Notes under the pieces: generated by a model
The model's database searches: none
Told to the model about the DNA's origin: nothing
What the model saw: only the letters and a program-made list of their open reading frames with translations
Shown here: positions 19,120 to 26,291 of the stretch, piece by piece
Layout of the letters: the number at the start of each line of letters is the position of its first letter
Numbering within the stretch: the first letter of the stretch is position 1
From: JBDOQU01 sp039839375
Lineage (GTDB): Bacteria > Pseudomonadota > Alphaproteobacteria > DSM-16000 > Inquilinaceae
Reading direction: 5' to 3'
Assembly: GCF_039839375.1 (NCBI RefSeq)
Contig: NZ_JBDOQU010000005.1
Span: 186,001-250,000 of the forward strand
DNA: 64,000 nucleotides
Made by a program: the position numbers and the translations under genes

Positions 19120-19450
19120 GCGATTGGCCCTCAAGCTTGATATCGCGCTCAATGGCGTCCGTCATATAGCGGAGCAGCTGTAGCGCGACGCTTGGCACGT
19201 CACGAGTACCTTGTATCTTTTTTGTATCTTTTCTCTGCGAGCTTGGGCCGTCTGAAAGGGTTGGCTTAAGTTTTCTCCACAGATCGTATCGCACGGCAGG
19301 AGTTGCGCCCCCCTGTTGCTTAAGTATGCGGCTAATCCTCAATCGACTTGTACCTAGCCGCCGAGCGGCTTCTGACTGATTGCCGCCGGCGCTCTGAACA
19401 ACGGCTTCAACAGCTTGCAGCAAGGCGTTATCGGGTTCGACTTTCGGCAT
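19109..19450 (-). CDS. Small HTH regulator, probable controller of the methyltransferase
   Basis: The 113-residue protein has one clear helix-turn-helix, SAGGNQSEAARRLGTSRLRI (about 20-39), of the Fis/YdaS-like kind. A lysine-rich middle and a helical tail follow. Its stop overlaps the methyltransferase start, so the two are translationally coupled. Small HTH proteins in this position often act as controller proteins of restriction-modification loci. Several TGTATC words lie in front of and inside the gene and could be its binding sites. I cannot assign a precise family. Confidence 0.65.
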   Translation of the reverse strand: MPKVEPDNALLQAVEAVVQSAGGNQSEAARRLGTSRLRISRILKQQGGATPAVRYDLWRKLKPTLSDGPSSQRKDTKKIQGTRDVPSVALQLLRYMTDAIERDIKLEGQSHAE

Positions 19451-19452
19451 GA

Positions 19453-19499
19453 TGTATCATGTGTATCAGTTTATATGATAAAGTGCAACAAACGATACA
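19453..19499. promoter_or_regulatory. TGTATC repeats in front of the HTH regulator
   Basis: TGTATC occurs at 19453-19458 and 19462-19467 as a 9-base direct repeat, and its inverse complement GATACA at 19494-19499. Two more TGTATC words lie inside the regulator gene near 19212 and 19222. The cluster spans the likely promoter in an AT-rich stretch and looks like an autoregulatory operator. The rest of the 248-base gap up to the Usp gene holds only the terminator listed next. Confidence 0.45.
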
Positions 19500-19655
19500 T
19501 TCAAGTACGATGGGTGAATAAGTGCAGTGTCCTGATCCAATCCTGGGCATCCAGCCGCAACGATCACGCACGACCCGTCTGGAGCAATTCTGTTTGGGTC
19601 AAAGCGGCCCAATCCATGGCTTTTAACCATCGCGAGCATTCTGCGTGGCGGTAGA

Positions 19656-19688
19656 AAAAGACTCGTGCGCCACTCCGATTTCACGAGT
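19656..19688 (-). terminator. Rho-independent terminator of the Usp gene
   Basis: On the minus strand, ACTCGTG (19682-19688) pairs perfectly with CACGAGT (19661-19667) around a 14-base loop. The stem is followed by CTTTTTC. It lies 10 bases beyond the Usp stop codon. Confidence 0.7.
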
Positions 19689-19698
19689 GCGCGAAGGC

Positions 19699-20142
19699 CT
19701 ATTTCGCGATGATGACCGTGCAGGGCGAAAGGCTGGCCACCTTATAGCTGACGCTGCCCAGCATATGGCCCTCGATGTCGGTGAGGCCGCGCGCGCCCAT
19801 CACGATGGCGTCGACGCCATTCCGTTGGGCGTAGGAGACGATGGTCAACGACGGCTTGCCTTCCTTGAATGCCGTCCTGACCTGCTTCAGGCCCCGCTTC
19901 TCCGCCGCGGCGCACACCTCGTTGACCACCTTCTCGGTGGCCTCGTCGATGTCGTAGAGCGCCTCGCCCGTCAGATGCTCGGTCTTGAGGTATTCCCGCA
20001 GCCGTTCGGGAACCGGGAACTTCCGCGCCACGTGAAGCAGCGTTATCTTCGCCTGGAAGGTGATCGCCAGATCGACGGCCATCTCGGCCCCCCGCCAGGA
20101 ATGGTTCGATCCGTCGACCGCCGATAGAATATGCTTGAACAT
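19699..20142 (-). CDS. Universal stress protein (UspA family)
   Basis: The 147-residue protein opens MFKHILSAVDGSNHSW and ends with the nucleotide-binding loop GARGLTDIEGHMLGSVSYKV. The G-2x-G-9x-G(S) pattern is characteristic of ATP-binding UspA proteins. I start it at 20142 because the conserved family start begins there; the 10 upstream in-frame residues are arginine-rich and not family-like. It is a single-gene unit, divergent from the Gre-like gene, with its own terminator. Such proteins act in stress tolerance, but the specific role is unknown. Confidence 0.85.
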   Translation of the reverse strand: MFKHILSAVDGSNHSWRGAEMAVDLAITFQAKITLLHVARKFPVPERLREYLKTEHLTGEALYDIDEATEKVVNEVCAAAEKRGLKQVRTAFKEGKPSLTIVSYAQRNGVDAIVMGARGLTDIEGHMLGSVSYKVASLSPCTVIIAK

Positions 20143-20304
20143 GCCGCCCCCCGTTCGATGTCTGCGGGTCATTAGACCCGAAACCGTCGGCCGGCGGCAA
20201 ATCCGTTAACCGCCGGGCTCCGGCAGCCGTTCGAAAAAGGACGCACGTCGGGGCCGGGCGATCCCATATGGACTCTATAGACAAGAAGAATAGGGAGGCC
20301 CGTG

Positions 20305-20832
20305 ATGAGCCGCGCCTTTGTGAACGAAGACTCGGTTCCTTCCGCCGGCGAGGAGCAGTTGGACCTGCCGCAGAGTTCGCACCCCAACTACGTGACGCCG
20401 CGCGGCCTGCGCCTGTTGCGCGAAAGGCTGGAAAGCCTGCGCGCGGAACGCGACCGTCTGGCGGGCGCTGACGGCGATGCGGCGGGACAGGATCTCGACC
20501 GCCAGACGCCCATGGCGCATCTCGATCGTGAAATCCGGTATTTCGAACAGCGGCTCGACCGGGCGATCCTCATCGATCCGGAGACGCATGAGGCCGGAAC
20601 GGTGGCCTTCGGCGCGTCCGTGGAGGTCGAGGATGATGAAGGCGGACGCCGGCGCTACGTCATCGTCGGTGAGGATGAGGCCGACGCCCATAACGGCGTC
20701 ATCAGCTATGTCTCGCCGCTGGCGAAGGCGCTTCTGGGCGCCAAGGTCGGCGAGGTCGTCACCTGGCAGCGTCCGGCCGGTCCCGTCGATCTGGAGGTCG
20801 TTTCCGTCGACTATAAATCCGACGAAGGCTGA
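20305..20832 (+). CDS. GreA/GreB-family transcription factor-like protein
   Basis: A 175-residue protein with an N-terminal extension (MSRAFVNEDS to PQSSHPNYVTPRG), a helical hairpin (about 31-90) and a C-terminal Gre FKBP-like domain (about 95-172: SVEVEDDEGG, VGEDEADAHNGVISYVSPLAKALLGAKVGEVV). Gre factors insert the coiled coil into the RNA polymerase secondary channel and trigger transcript cleavage using acidic tip residues. The usual tip motif (SENAEY-like) is not recognisable here; the loop reads GADGDAAGQDLDRQTP. It may act differently from true GreA. Its 3' end overlaps the convergent FAD gene by 22 bases. Confidence 0.8.
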   Translation: MSRAFVNEDSVPSAGEEQLDLPQSSHPNYVTPRGLRLLRERLESLRAERDRLAGADGDAAGQDLDRQTPMAHLDREIRYFEQRLDRAILIDPETHEAGTVAFGASVEVEDDEGGRRRYVIVGEDEADAHNGVISYVSPLAKALLGAKVGEVVTWQRPAGPVDLEVVSVDYKSDEG

Positions 20833-22241
20833 CGCCGCGCCTTCAGCACCTTTCCGGGGTTCATCAGCTCCTCCGGGTCCAGGCAATCCTTGATCCGCCG
20901 CATCAGATCCAGCGCGACCGCATCCTTTCGCAGGGGCAACTCATCCCGCTTCATGATGCCGATACCGTGTTCCGCGCTGATAGACCCGTCCAGTTCGGCC
21001 GCGATGTCGTGGACGATCCGGCTCGCCTCGTCCCAACGATCCAGATAGGCCTGCCGGTCCATGCCCACGGGCTGGGAGAGGTTGAAGTGGATGTTGCCGT
21101 CGCCGACATGGCCGAAGGCGCAGGGCCGGATGCCCGGCAGCCACGCCTCCACCGCCCGGGTCGCCTGATCGATGAAATCCGGCACGCGCGATACCGGAAC
21201 CGATACGTCGTGCTTGATCGATCCGCCTTCCGACAATTGCCCCTCGACCACCGCCTCGCGCAACCGCCACAGCCGCTGCTCCTGGTCGCGATTGGCAGCG
21301 ATCACCGCATCCTGGATGATCTCACGCTCTAGCGCCGTCCCCAGCATCGTCTCCATCGTCTCGCGCAGCCGGCCATCGTCGATGGGCGAGGCAAGCTCGA
21401 TCAGGACGTACCAGGGATACCGGTCGCCCATCGGGTCGGAGACGCCATGGACATGCTGGACGGCGAAATCCACCCCCGTCCTGCCCATCAGCTCGAAAGC
21501 CGAAACCGTGTCGCCGCTGTCAGAGCGCGCATTGGAGAGCAACCGGAGCGCGGATTGGGGATCGGCCAGGCCGACCAGCGCGGTTTCGACCTGCCGGGGC
21601 TTCGGGAACAGCTTCAGAACGGCGGCCGTGATGATGCCCAGCGTGCCTTCGGCCCCGATGAACAGCTGCTTCAGATCATAGCCGGTATTGTCCTTCCGCA
21701 ACCGCCGGAGGCCGTTCCACACCCGGCCGTCGGGCAGAACGACCTCCAGCCCCAGCGTCAGGTCCCGCGCGTTGCCGTAGCGCAGGACGCCGGTGCCGCC
21801 GGCGTTGGAGGACAGATTGCCGCCGATCCGGCAGGACCCTTCGGCGCCCAGCGACAGCGGGAACAGCCGGTCGGCGTCGTCCGCCGCCTCCTGCACCCGT
21901 TGCAGGATGACACCTGCCTCCACCGTGATGGTGTTGTCCAGAGGGTCGATGTCGCGGATCCGGTCCAGCCGGTCGGTCGACAGGACGATCTCGCTCTCAG
22001 CCGTCACCGTCCCGCCGACAAGACCGGTGTTCCCGCCCTGCGGAACGACCGGCAGACCCGCCTCGGCGCAGATCCTCACTACCTCAGCGACCTGTCCGAC
22101 CGTCGCCGGCCGGGCGACGAAGCGCGTCAGCCCGCGATACTTCCCCCGCCGCTCCTCGCGATAGGGCTCCAGGTCGGCCTCGTCCTCGACCCATCCTTTT
22201 GGGCCCAGCGCCTGCTTCAGCCGGTCGATCGCCCCGCTCAT
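20811..22241 (-). CDS. FAD-linked D-2-hydroxyacid dehydrogenase (D-2-hydroxyglutarate/D-lactate type)
   Basis: The 476-residue flavoprotein has the VAO-type FAD domain (PVVPQGGNTGLVGGTV, then GGNLSSNAGGTGVLRYGNAR and FIGAEGTLGIITAAVLKLFP). The C-terminal FAD-oxidase domain has the metal-site motifs CAFGHVGDGNIHFN and SAEHGIGIMKRDELP. The pattern is that of D-2-hydroxyglutarate dehydrogenase and GlcD/Dld-like enzymes, which pass electrons to ETF or quinone. Exact substrate is not decided by sequence. I start it at 22241, where its ATG overlaps the Sua5 stop by 4 bases; the two are translationally coupled. Confidence 0.85.
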   Translation of the reverse strand: MSGAIDRLKQALGPKGWVEDEADLEPYREERRGKYRGLTRFVARPATVGQVAEVVRICAEAGLPVVPQGGNTGLVGGTVTAESEIVLSTDRLDRIRDIDPLDNTITVEAGVILQRVQEAADDADRLFPLSLGAEGSCRIGGNLSSNAGGTGVLRYGNARDLTLGLEVVLPDGRVWNGLRRLRKDNTGYDLKQLFIGAEGTLGIITAAVLKLFPKPRQVETALVGLADPQSALRLLSNARSDSGDTVSAFELMGRTGVDFAVQHVHGVSDPMGDRYPWYVLIELASPIDDGRLRETMETMLGTALEREIIQDAVIAANRDQEQRLWRLREAVVEGQLSEGGSIKHDVSVPVSRVPDFIDQATRAVEAWLPGIRPCAFGHVGDGNIHFNLSQPVGMDRQAYLDRWDEASRIVHDIAAELDGSISAEHGIGIMKRDELPLRKDAVALDLMRRIKDCLDPEELMNPGKVLKARRQPSSDL

Positions 22242-23218
22242 GCGCCGGGCCTCGGCGCGGCGGCGCGGCGCAGTCGGTCGTTGATCGCCATGCCCAGCCC
22301 TTCCTCCGGGATTGGGGCGACGGCGATCGTCGTGGCGCCCGTGCGGTCCAGCGCGCGCAGATGGGCGAACAGATTGGCTGCCGCTTCGGCCAGATCGCCG
22401 GTTTCGCTCAAATTCAACATCCTCTCTCCCTTGCGAAGGTCGGGGCCAAAGGTCAGCAGCGCCTCCCCGGCCTCGACCGTCTGCGCATTCAGCCGCACGC
22501 CGGCGCGGGGCGCGTAGTGGCTGCTCAACTGTCCGGGAGACAGCGGCCGTTCGGGATCGGCGTCGGGCAGCCGCACCGGCCCGATCAGCGCCTTGATCTC
22601 CTCCCTGGTCGCTCCGCCGGGGCGAAGCAGGGCAGGGGCGTCGCCGGTCAAATCCAGGACCGTGCTCTCCAGCCCGATCTCGCAGCGCCCCGCCGCCAGG
22701 ATCAGTGGGATGCGGCCGCCGAGAGACTCCTGCACATGCGCCGCTGTCGTCGGGCTGACCGCGCCGGAGCGGTTTGCGCTGGGCGCGGCGACGGGCCGCC
22801 CCGTCGCCGCCAGCAGCCGGTGCGCCGTCGGGTGGGCCGGCATCCGGACGGCGACGCTGTCCAGCCCGGCGGAGACCAGCAGCGACAGGCCCGAATCGGG
22901 CCGGCGCGGCAGCACCAGCGTCAGCGGGCCGGGCCAGCATGTTTCCGCCAGCAGGTCGGCCCGCTCGTCGAAGACCACCAGCCGCCGCGCCATTTCGGCA
23001 TCGGCGCAATGGACGATCAGCGGGTTGAACTGGGGCCGTCCCTTGGTCTCGAAGATGGCGGCGACGGCGCGGTCGTCGGTGGCGTCGGCGCCCAGCCCGT
23101 AGACCGTCTCGGTCGGGAAGGCGACCAGTTCGCCGCCGCGCAGCAGGGCGGCCGCCCGCTCTACCCCGGCGGGGCTGTCGGCGACGATGTCGGTCTGTCG
23201 GGACATTCTCGTATCCAT
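22238..23218 (-). CDS. L-threonylcarbamoyladenylate synthase (Sua5/TsaC)
   Basis: The enzyme makes threonylcarbamoyl-AMP from threonine, bicarbonate and ATP for the t6A37 modification of ANN-decoding tRNAs. The 326-residue length shows the long Sua5 form: a YrdC domain (VAFPTETVYGLGADAT, ETKGRPQFNPLIVH, GPLTLVLP, APSANRSGAVSPTTA) followed by the Sua5 linker and C-terminal domain (SPGQLSSHYAPRAGVRL). It is first in a two-gene operon with the FAD dehydrogenase. The 138 bases to the divergent carbonic anhydrase gene hold the promoters. Confidence 0.92.
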   Translation of the reverse strand: MDTRMSRQTDIVADSPAGVERAAALLRGGELVAFPTETVYGLGADATDDRAVAAIFETKGRPQFNPLIVHCADAEMARRLVVFDERADLLAETCWPGPLTLVLPRRPDSGLSLLVSAGLDSVAVRMPAHPTAHRLLAATGRPVAAPSANRSGAVSPTTAAHVQESLGGRIPLILAAGRCEIGLESTVLDLTGDAPALLRPGGATREEIKALIGPVRLPDADPERPLSPGQLSSHYAPRAGVRLNAQTVEAGEALLTFGPDLRKGERMLNLSETGDLAEAAANLFAHLRALDRTGATTIAVAPIPEEGLGMAINDRLRRAAAPRPGA

Positions 23219-23356
23219 GACTGCGCTATGTAGCGCGTCCGGCCGGCAGCGTCGAAGCTTCTGAACGCCGTGGCCGCGACATTTTGCCGGTCGGGCACTA
23301 CCCTTTCGCGCCCGCTCCGGCTATGACGGCGGCAGAATGATTGAGGCGATGGAAAG

Positions 23357-23971
23357 ATGGATGCTCTGATCGAAGGTTATCGCCGGTTCCGCACCGGCGC
23401 CTGGCCAAAGCACAAGGAGCTTTACGACACGCTGGCTGCGCACGGCCAGTCGCCGAGGGCTCTGGTCATCGCGTGCTCGGATTCCCGCGTCGATCCGCAG
23501 CTTATCTTCGATGCCGGCCCGGGCGAGCTGTTCGTCGTCAGGAACGTGGCGAGCCTGGTGCCGCCCTACATGCCCGATTCCGAATATCACGGCACCAGCG
23601 CGGCGATCGAATTCGCCGTCCGGGCGCTGGAGGTGGAACGGATCGTCGTCATGGGCCATGCGCAGTGCGGCGGCGTCAATGCGCTGCTGAACGGCACGCC
23701 GGCCCATCTGGGCGACTTCATCGAGAACTGGATGCGGATGGCCGCCCGGGCGCGGGAGCGGGTGGTGGCCGCGACGGAGGATCCGGTCGAACGCCAGCGC
23801 CTCGGGGAATTCGAAACCGTGAAGGTGTCGCTGGAAAACCTCATGACCTTCCCCTGGATCAGGGAAAGGGTGGAGGCGGGGAAATTAACCCTCCATGGCA
23901 GCTATTTCGGCGTCGCCAAGGGAAGGCTCTGGGTGCTCGGTCCCGACGGCGCATTCGCGCCGGTCGATTGA
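23357..23971 (+). CDS. Beta-class carbonic anhydrase
   Basis: The 204-residue enzyme interconverts CO2 and bicarbonate. The zinc ligands are visible: C40 with the D42-R44 dyad in ACSDSRVDP, and H101 and C104 in VMGHAQCGGV. Length is typical of bacterial beta enzymes. It has no signal peptide, so it is cytoplasmic. It stands alone, convergent with tspO (4 bases between the stops). Confidence 0.92.
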   Translation: MDALIEGYRRFRTGAWPKHKELYDTLAAHGQSPRALVIACSDSRVDPQLIFDAGPGELFVVRNVASLVPPYMPDSEYHGTSAAIEFAVRALEVERIVVMGHAQCGGVNALLNGTPAHLGDFIENWMRMAARARERVVAATEDPVERQRLGEFETVKVSLENLMTFPWIRERVEAGKLTLHGSYFGVAKGRLWVLGPDGAFAPVD

Positions 23972-23975
23972 GTCG

Positions 23976-24476
23976 TCAGTTCAGCAGCCATATGGCGGCG
24001 TTGAGGATGGCGGCGTAGGCGACCCAGGCGGCGTAGGGCGCGAACAGGATCGCCGCCATCCGGTCCAGCGGCTGGAAGAGCGCGATGCACCGGAGGATGG
24101 CGTAGAGCAGGATGGCGATCTCGATCGCCGCCGCGCCGATCGCCTGCGCGCCGAAGAACAGCATCGACCAGGCCAGGTTCAGCGAAAGCTGCATCGCGTA
24201 ATGGATCAGCGCGCGCGTCCGCCGCTCAGACCGGGGCAGCCGCCAGATACGCCAGCCGGCTACAGCGATCATCAGGTAGAGCACGGCCCAGACCGGCCCG
24301 AACAGCCAATCAGGCGGCGTGAAGAAGGGTTTCTCCAACTCCTGGTACCACCCGCCGACCGAGGTGGCCGTTACCGCCCCGCCGATTGCCGACACCAAGA
24401 GGCACAACGCCACGAACGCCGCCAGGGCCAGAAGGTCCCGAATCCGTAAAATCGTGCGACGGCGTGTCTCAGGCAT
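23976..24476 (-). CDS. tspO: TspO/MBR-family membrane protein (tryptophan-rich sensory protein)
   Basis: The 166-residue protein has five hydrophobic helices. The TspO motifs are present: SVGGWYQELEKPFFTPPDWLFGPVW near the start (pieces: WYQELEKPFFTPP and FGPVWAVLYLMIAVAGW), SLNLAWSMLFFGAQ in the middle, and PYAAWVAYAAILNAAIWLLN at the end. TspO binds porphyrins and in Rhodobacter affects photosystem gene control. I start it at 24476 because the 128 upstream in-frame codons overlap the antisense phosphoribosyltransferase remnant and show no membrane character. Confidence 0.88.
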   Translation of the reverse strand: MPETRRRTILRIRDLLALAAFVALCLLVSAIGGAVTATSVGGWYQELEKPFFTPPDWLFGPVWAVLYLMIAVAGWRIWRLPRSERRTRALIHYAMQLSLNLAWSMLFFGAQAIGAAAIEIAILLYAILRCIALFQPLDRMAAILFAPYAAWVAYAAILNAAIWLLN

Positions 24477-24530
24477 CGTGGTCGTCCTCCAGTACTTGCC
24501 TTGAGGAGCGGAGCTGTTCAGCCTGATGGG

Positions 24531-25250
24531 ATGAAACCGCCCCGAACTCCCTGGCTGCCAGGCTTCCCGGATATCGTGATTCATACGACCGAGGAGACAA
24601 GGAACGCGCATCCTGCCTATGTGTATGGAAAGGCTGGTGCCCCCGAAGCCGCAACAACATTGGTGGCGGACCTCATCGATGAATCGGCGCTTGAAAGAAC
24701 GCGAGCGATTGCCGACGGGTTCAATCCCATCCTCGTACCTGCCTCTGCCTTCGAGAAATATGGCTTCAACGCAATCCCGGACGCATTGGCTCACGAACTC
24801 GCTGACCGCCTTGATCTGGAGTTTGACCCAGGGGAGATTTAGGGAAACGTCGTTTCCCACACACGATCAAATCGGTTCCACCGGCTGGCAAATGCAGCGA
24901 TTTTCAATGGTGCTGTACGATACGGGCGCAACTGCTTAATCGTTGACGATCATGTCGGAATGGGAGGTACTGTCGCGAGCTTGAAGGGCCATATAGAAGT
25001 CAACGGTGGAAAGGTGATTGGTTGCACCACGTTGACCGAAAGTCAGGGAAGCCGGTGGATTGCTCTCCCGGAGGAAATCCTTCAAGAGCTGAGGGCGAAA
25101 CATGAAGAACTCGACGACTACTGGAAAGAAGCATTCGGCTATGGCCTCGAATGCCTCACTCGACCAGAGGCGGGTTATCTATTCAGAACCCCGACTTTTG
25201 TCCGAATCCGAGATCAAATCGCTAAAGCAGCAAAAGCGGATGGTGGCTGA
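24531..25250 (+). pseudogene. Phosphoribosyltransferase-domain protein interrupted by one in-frame TAG
   Basis: One continuous frame runs from ATG 24531 (or TTG 24501) to 25250 with a single TAG at 24840-24842, codon 104. Upstream it reads PILVPASAFEKYG to LEFDPGEI; directly after the stop it continues GNVVSHTRSNRFHRLANAAI and then the PRPP-binding motif LIVDDHVGMGGTVASL. The family I recall has Gln at the TAG position, so a CAG-to-TAG change is the simplest cause. Read through, the product would be 239 residues. GC is lower than in the neighbours and a tRNA gene follows, both hints of transfer. Downstream reinitiation at ATG 24960 would give only a fragment. Confidence 0.7.
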
Positions 25251-25363
25251 GGCGCACCGGAGGCGGTGCACTGCGGCTTGAGTTGAACGAACTGCCCGCT
25301 CTTGCACCGTTCTGCAGCTACTTGAATAGCGAGCTTTCTGCGATATCCAATACTTTAGGAAAA

Positions 25364-25438
25364 TGGTGGGCGCGACAGGGATTGAACCTGTGACCCCTGC
25401 CGTGTGAAGGCAGTGCTCTCCCGCTGAGCTACGCGCCC
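25364..25438 (-). tRNA. tRNA-Val (anticodon CAC)
   Basis: Read on the minus strand the gene starts GGGCGCGTAGCTCAGC, has anticodon stem-loop CTGCC-TTCACAC-GGCAG with anticodon CAC, a T-arm GGTTCAATCC, a perfect 7-base acceptor stem (GGGCGCG with CGCGCCC), discriminator A and an encoded CCA. The tRNA body is 25367-25438 and CCA is 25364-25366. Flanking bases 25251-25363 and 25439-25591 hold no gene. Confidence 0.95.
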
Positions 25439-25591
25439 GACCTGAAAGCCATGTCGGCTGACGGGGGAGCGCCTAATTACGTCCGGTCCCGGAGGCTGTC
25501 AAGCATATGACCTCGCGTCGTCAACTTCTGGTTCATCAATCGGTGTTATCCAGCGGCTGATATCGTCGCAACCAGCGCGAAGAACTGGAGC

Positions 25592-26152
25592 TTGATAACC
25601 CCCGTGTCGATTGTCGGAAAGCTGACAGCCCAGCTTGACGAGCTGAAGCGCAAGATCGCCGATTCAAGGGCCGTCCGGCATGAGCGGCAGGGCGCTGCGC
25701 TTGAGCTGCTGACCGCGCTGGAGCGGAAATTCACCGCCCAGCGGCAGGAACTGGGCGATCTGCGCCGCCAGGTCCAGCGGCTGGAGAGCGAGCGCGCGGC
25801 GATCTTCCAGCAGGTCGGCCAACTCGTCGCCGCCGTGGAGGCTACCATCGACGATCGCGACCAGCTTCTGGACGCCGTGGAAGCCTGGGCCTCGACCGAG
25901 ATGCCGGAGACGCCGAAGGCCGCCCCGGCTCCCGAGCCAGACCCGGCTCCGGCGAGCCGTCCACCGACGCCGGTCCCCGAATCCGCCCCGGCCGTGTCGG
26001 CTCAGTCGCCCCGCCCGGCCGAACGCATCCTGCGCCATCGCGTCGACGGATCGGTCGAGATCGCTCCCGCGCCGCTTGGGCCGCGACCGGGTGACGGGCC
26101 GGAAATCCGCCGCGTCTATGAAGAATATCAGCGCCGGTCGCCGCAGCGTTAA
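25592..26152 (+). CDS. Hypothetical coiled-coil protein with proline-rich linker
   Basis: I do not recognise a named family. Residues about 5-100 form an uninterrupted heptad-rich coiled coil (LTAQLDELKRKIADSR, LRRQVQRLESERAAIFQQV). Then follows a proline/alanine linker (about 105-145) and a short tail with a repeated-arginine end (VYEEYQRRSPQR). There is no signal peptide. The start is uncertain: TTG 25592 or GTG 25604; the GGAG upstream is very close to the TTG. It stands alone between tRNA-Val and glmU. Confidence 0.6.
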   Translation: MITPVSIVGKLTAQLDELKRKIADSRAVRHERQGAALELLTALERKFTAQRQELGDLRRQVQRLESERAAIFQQVGQLVAAVEATIDDRDQLLDAVEAWASTEMPETPKAAPAPEPDPAPASRPPTPVPESAPAVSAQSPRPAERILRHRVDGSVEIAPAPLGPRPGDGPEIRRVYEEYQRRSPQR

Positions 26153-26291
26153 CCGCTGAAACCTTCTGCAACAGTCGGTAACAGGCCGAAACAAAAGTTG
26201 ACTTGGGCGCGGCCGTCCGGCTGTGGCACAAGGACGCCGATGATTTCCCGGCAATGCAACCGCGCCTGTTTCCGATGACCGCCCGTTTCCG

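Noticed and set aside
14786..19700. Attachment-site direct repeats or an integrase bounding the GHKL-methyltransferase island
   Set aside because: No tRNA, integrase gene or convincing direct repeat was found at either edge, so integration by a site-specific recombinase is not claimed.
24960..25250. Separate small gene starting at ATG 24960
   Set aside because: It begins inside the PRPP-binding motif and is in frame with the upstream half, so it is the 3' part of the interrupted gene.
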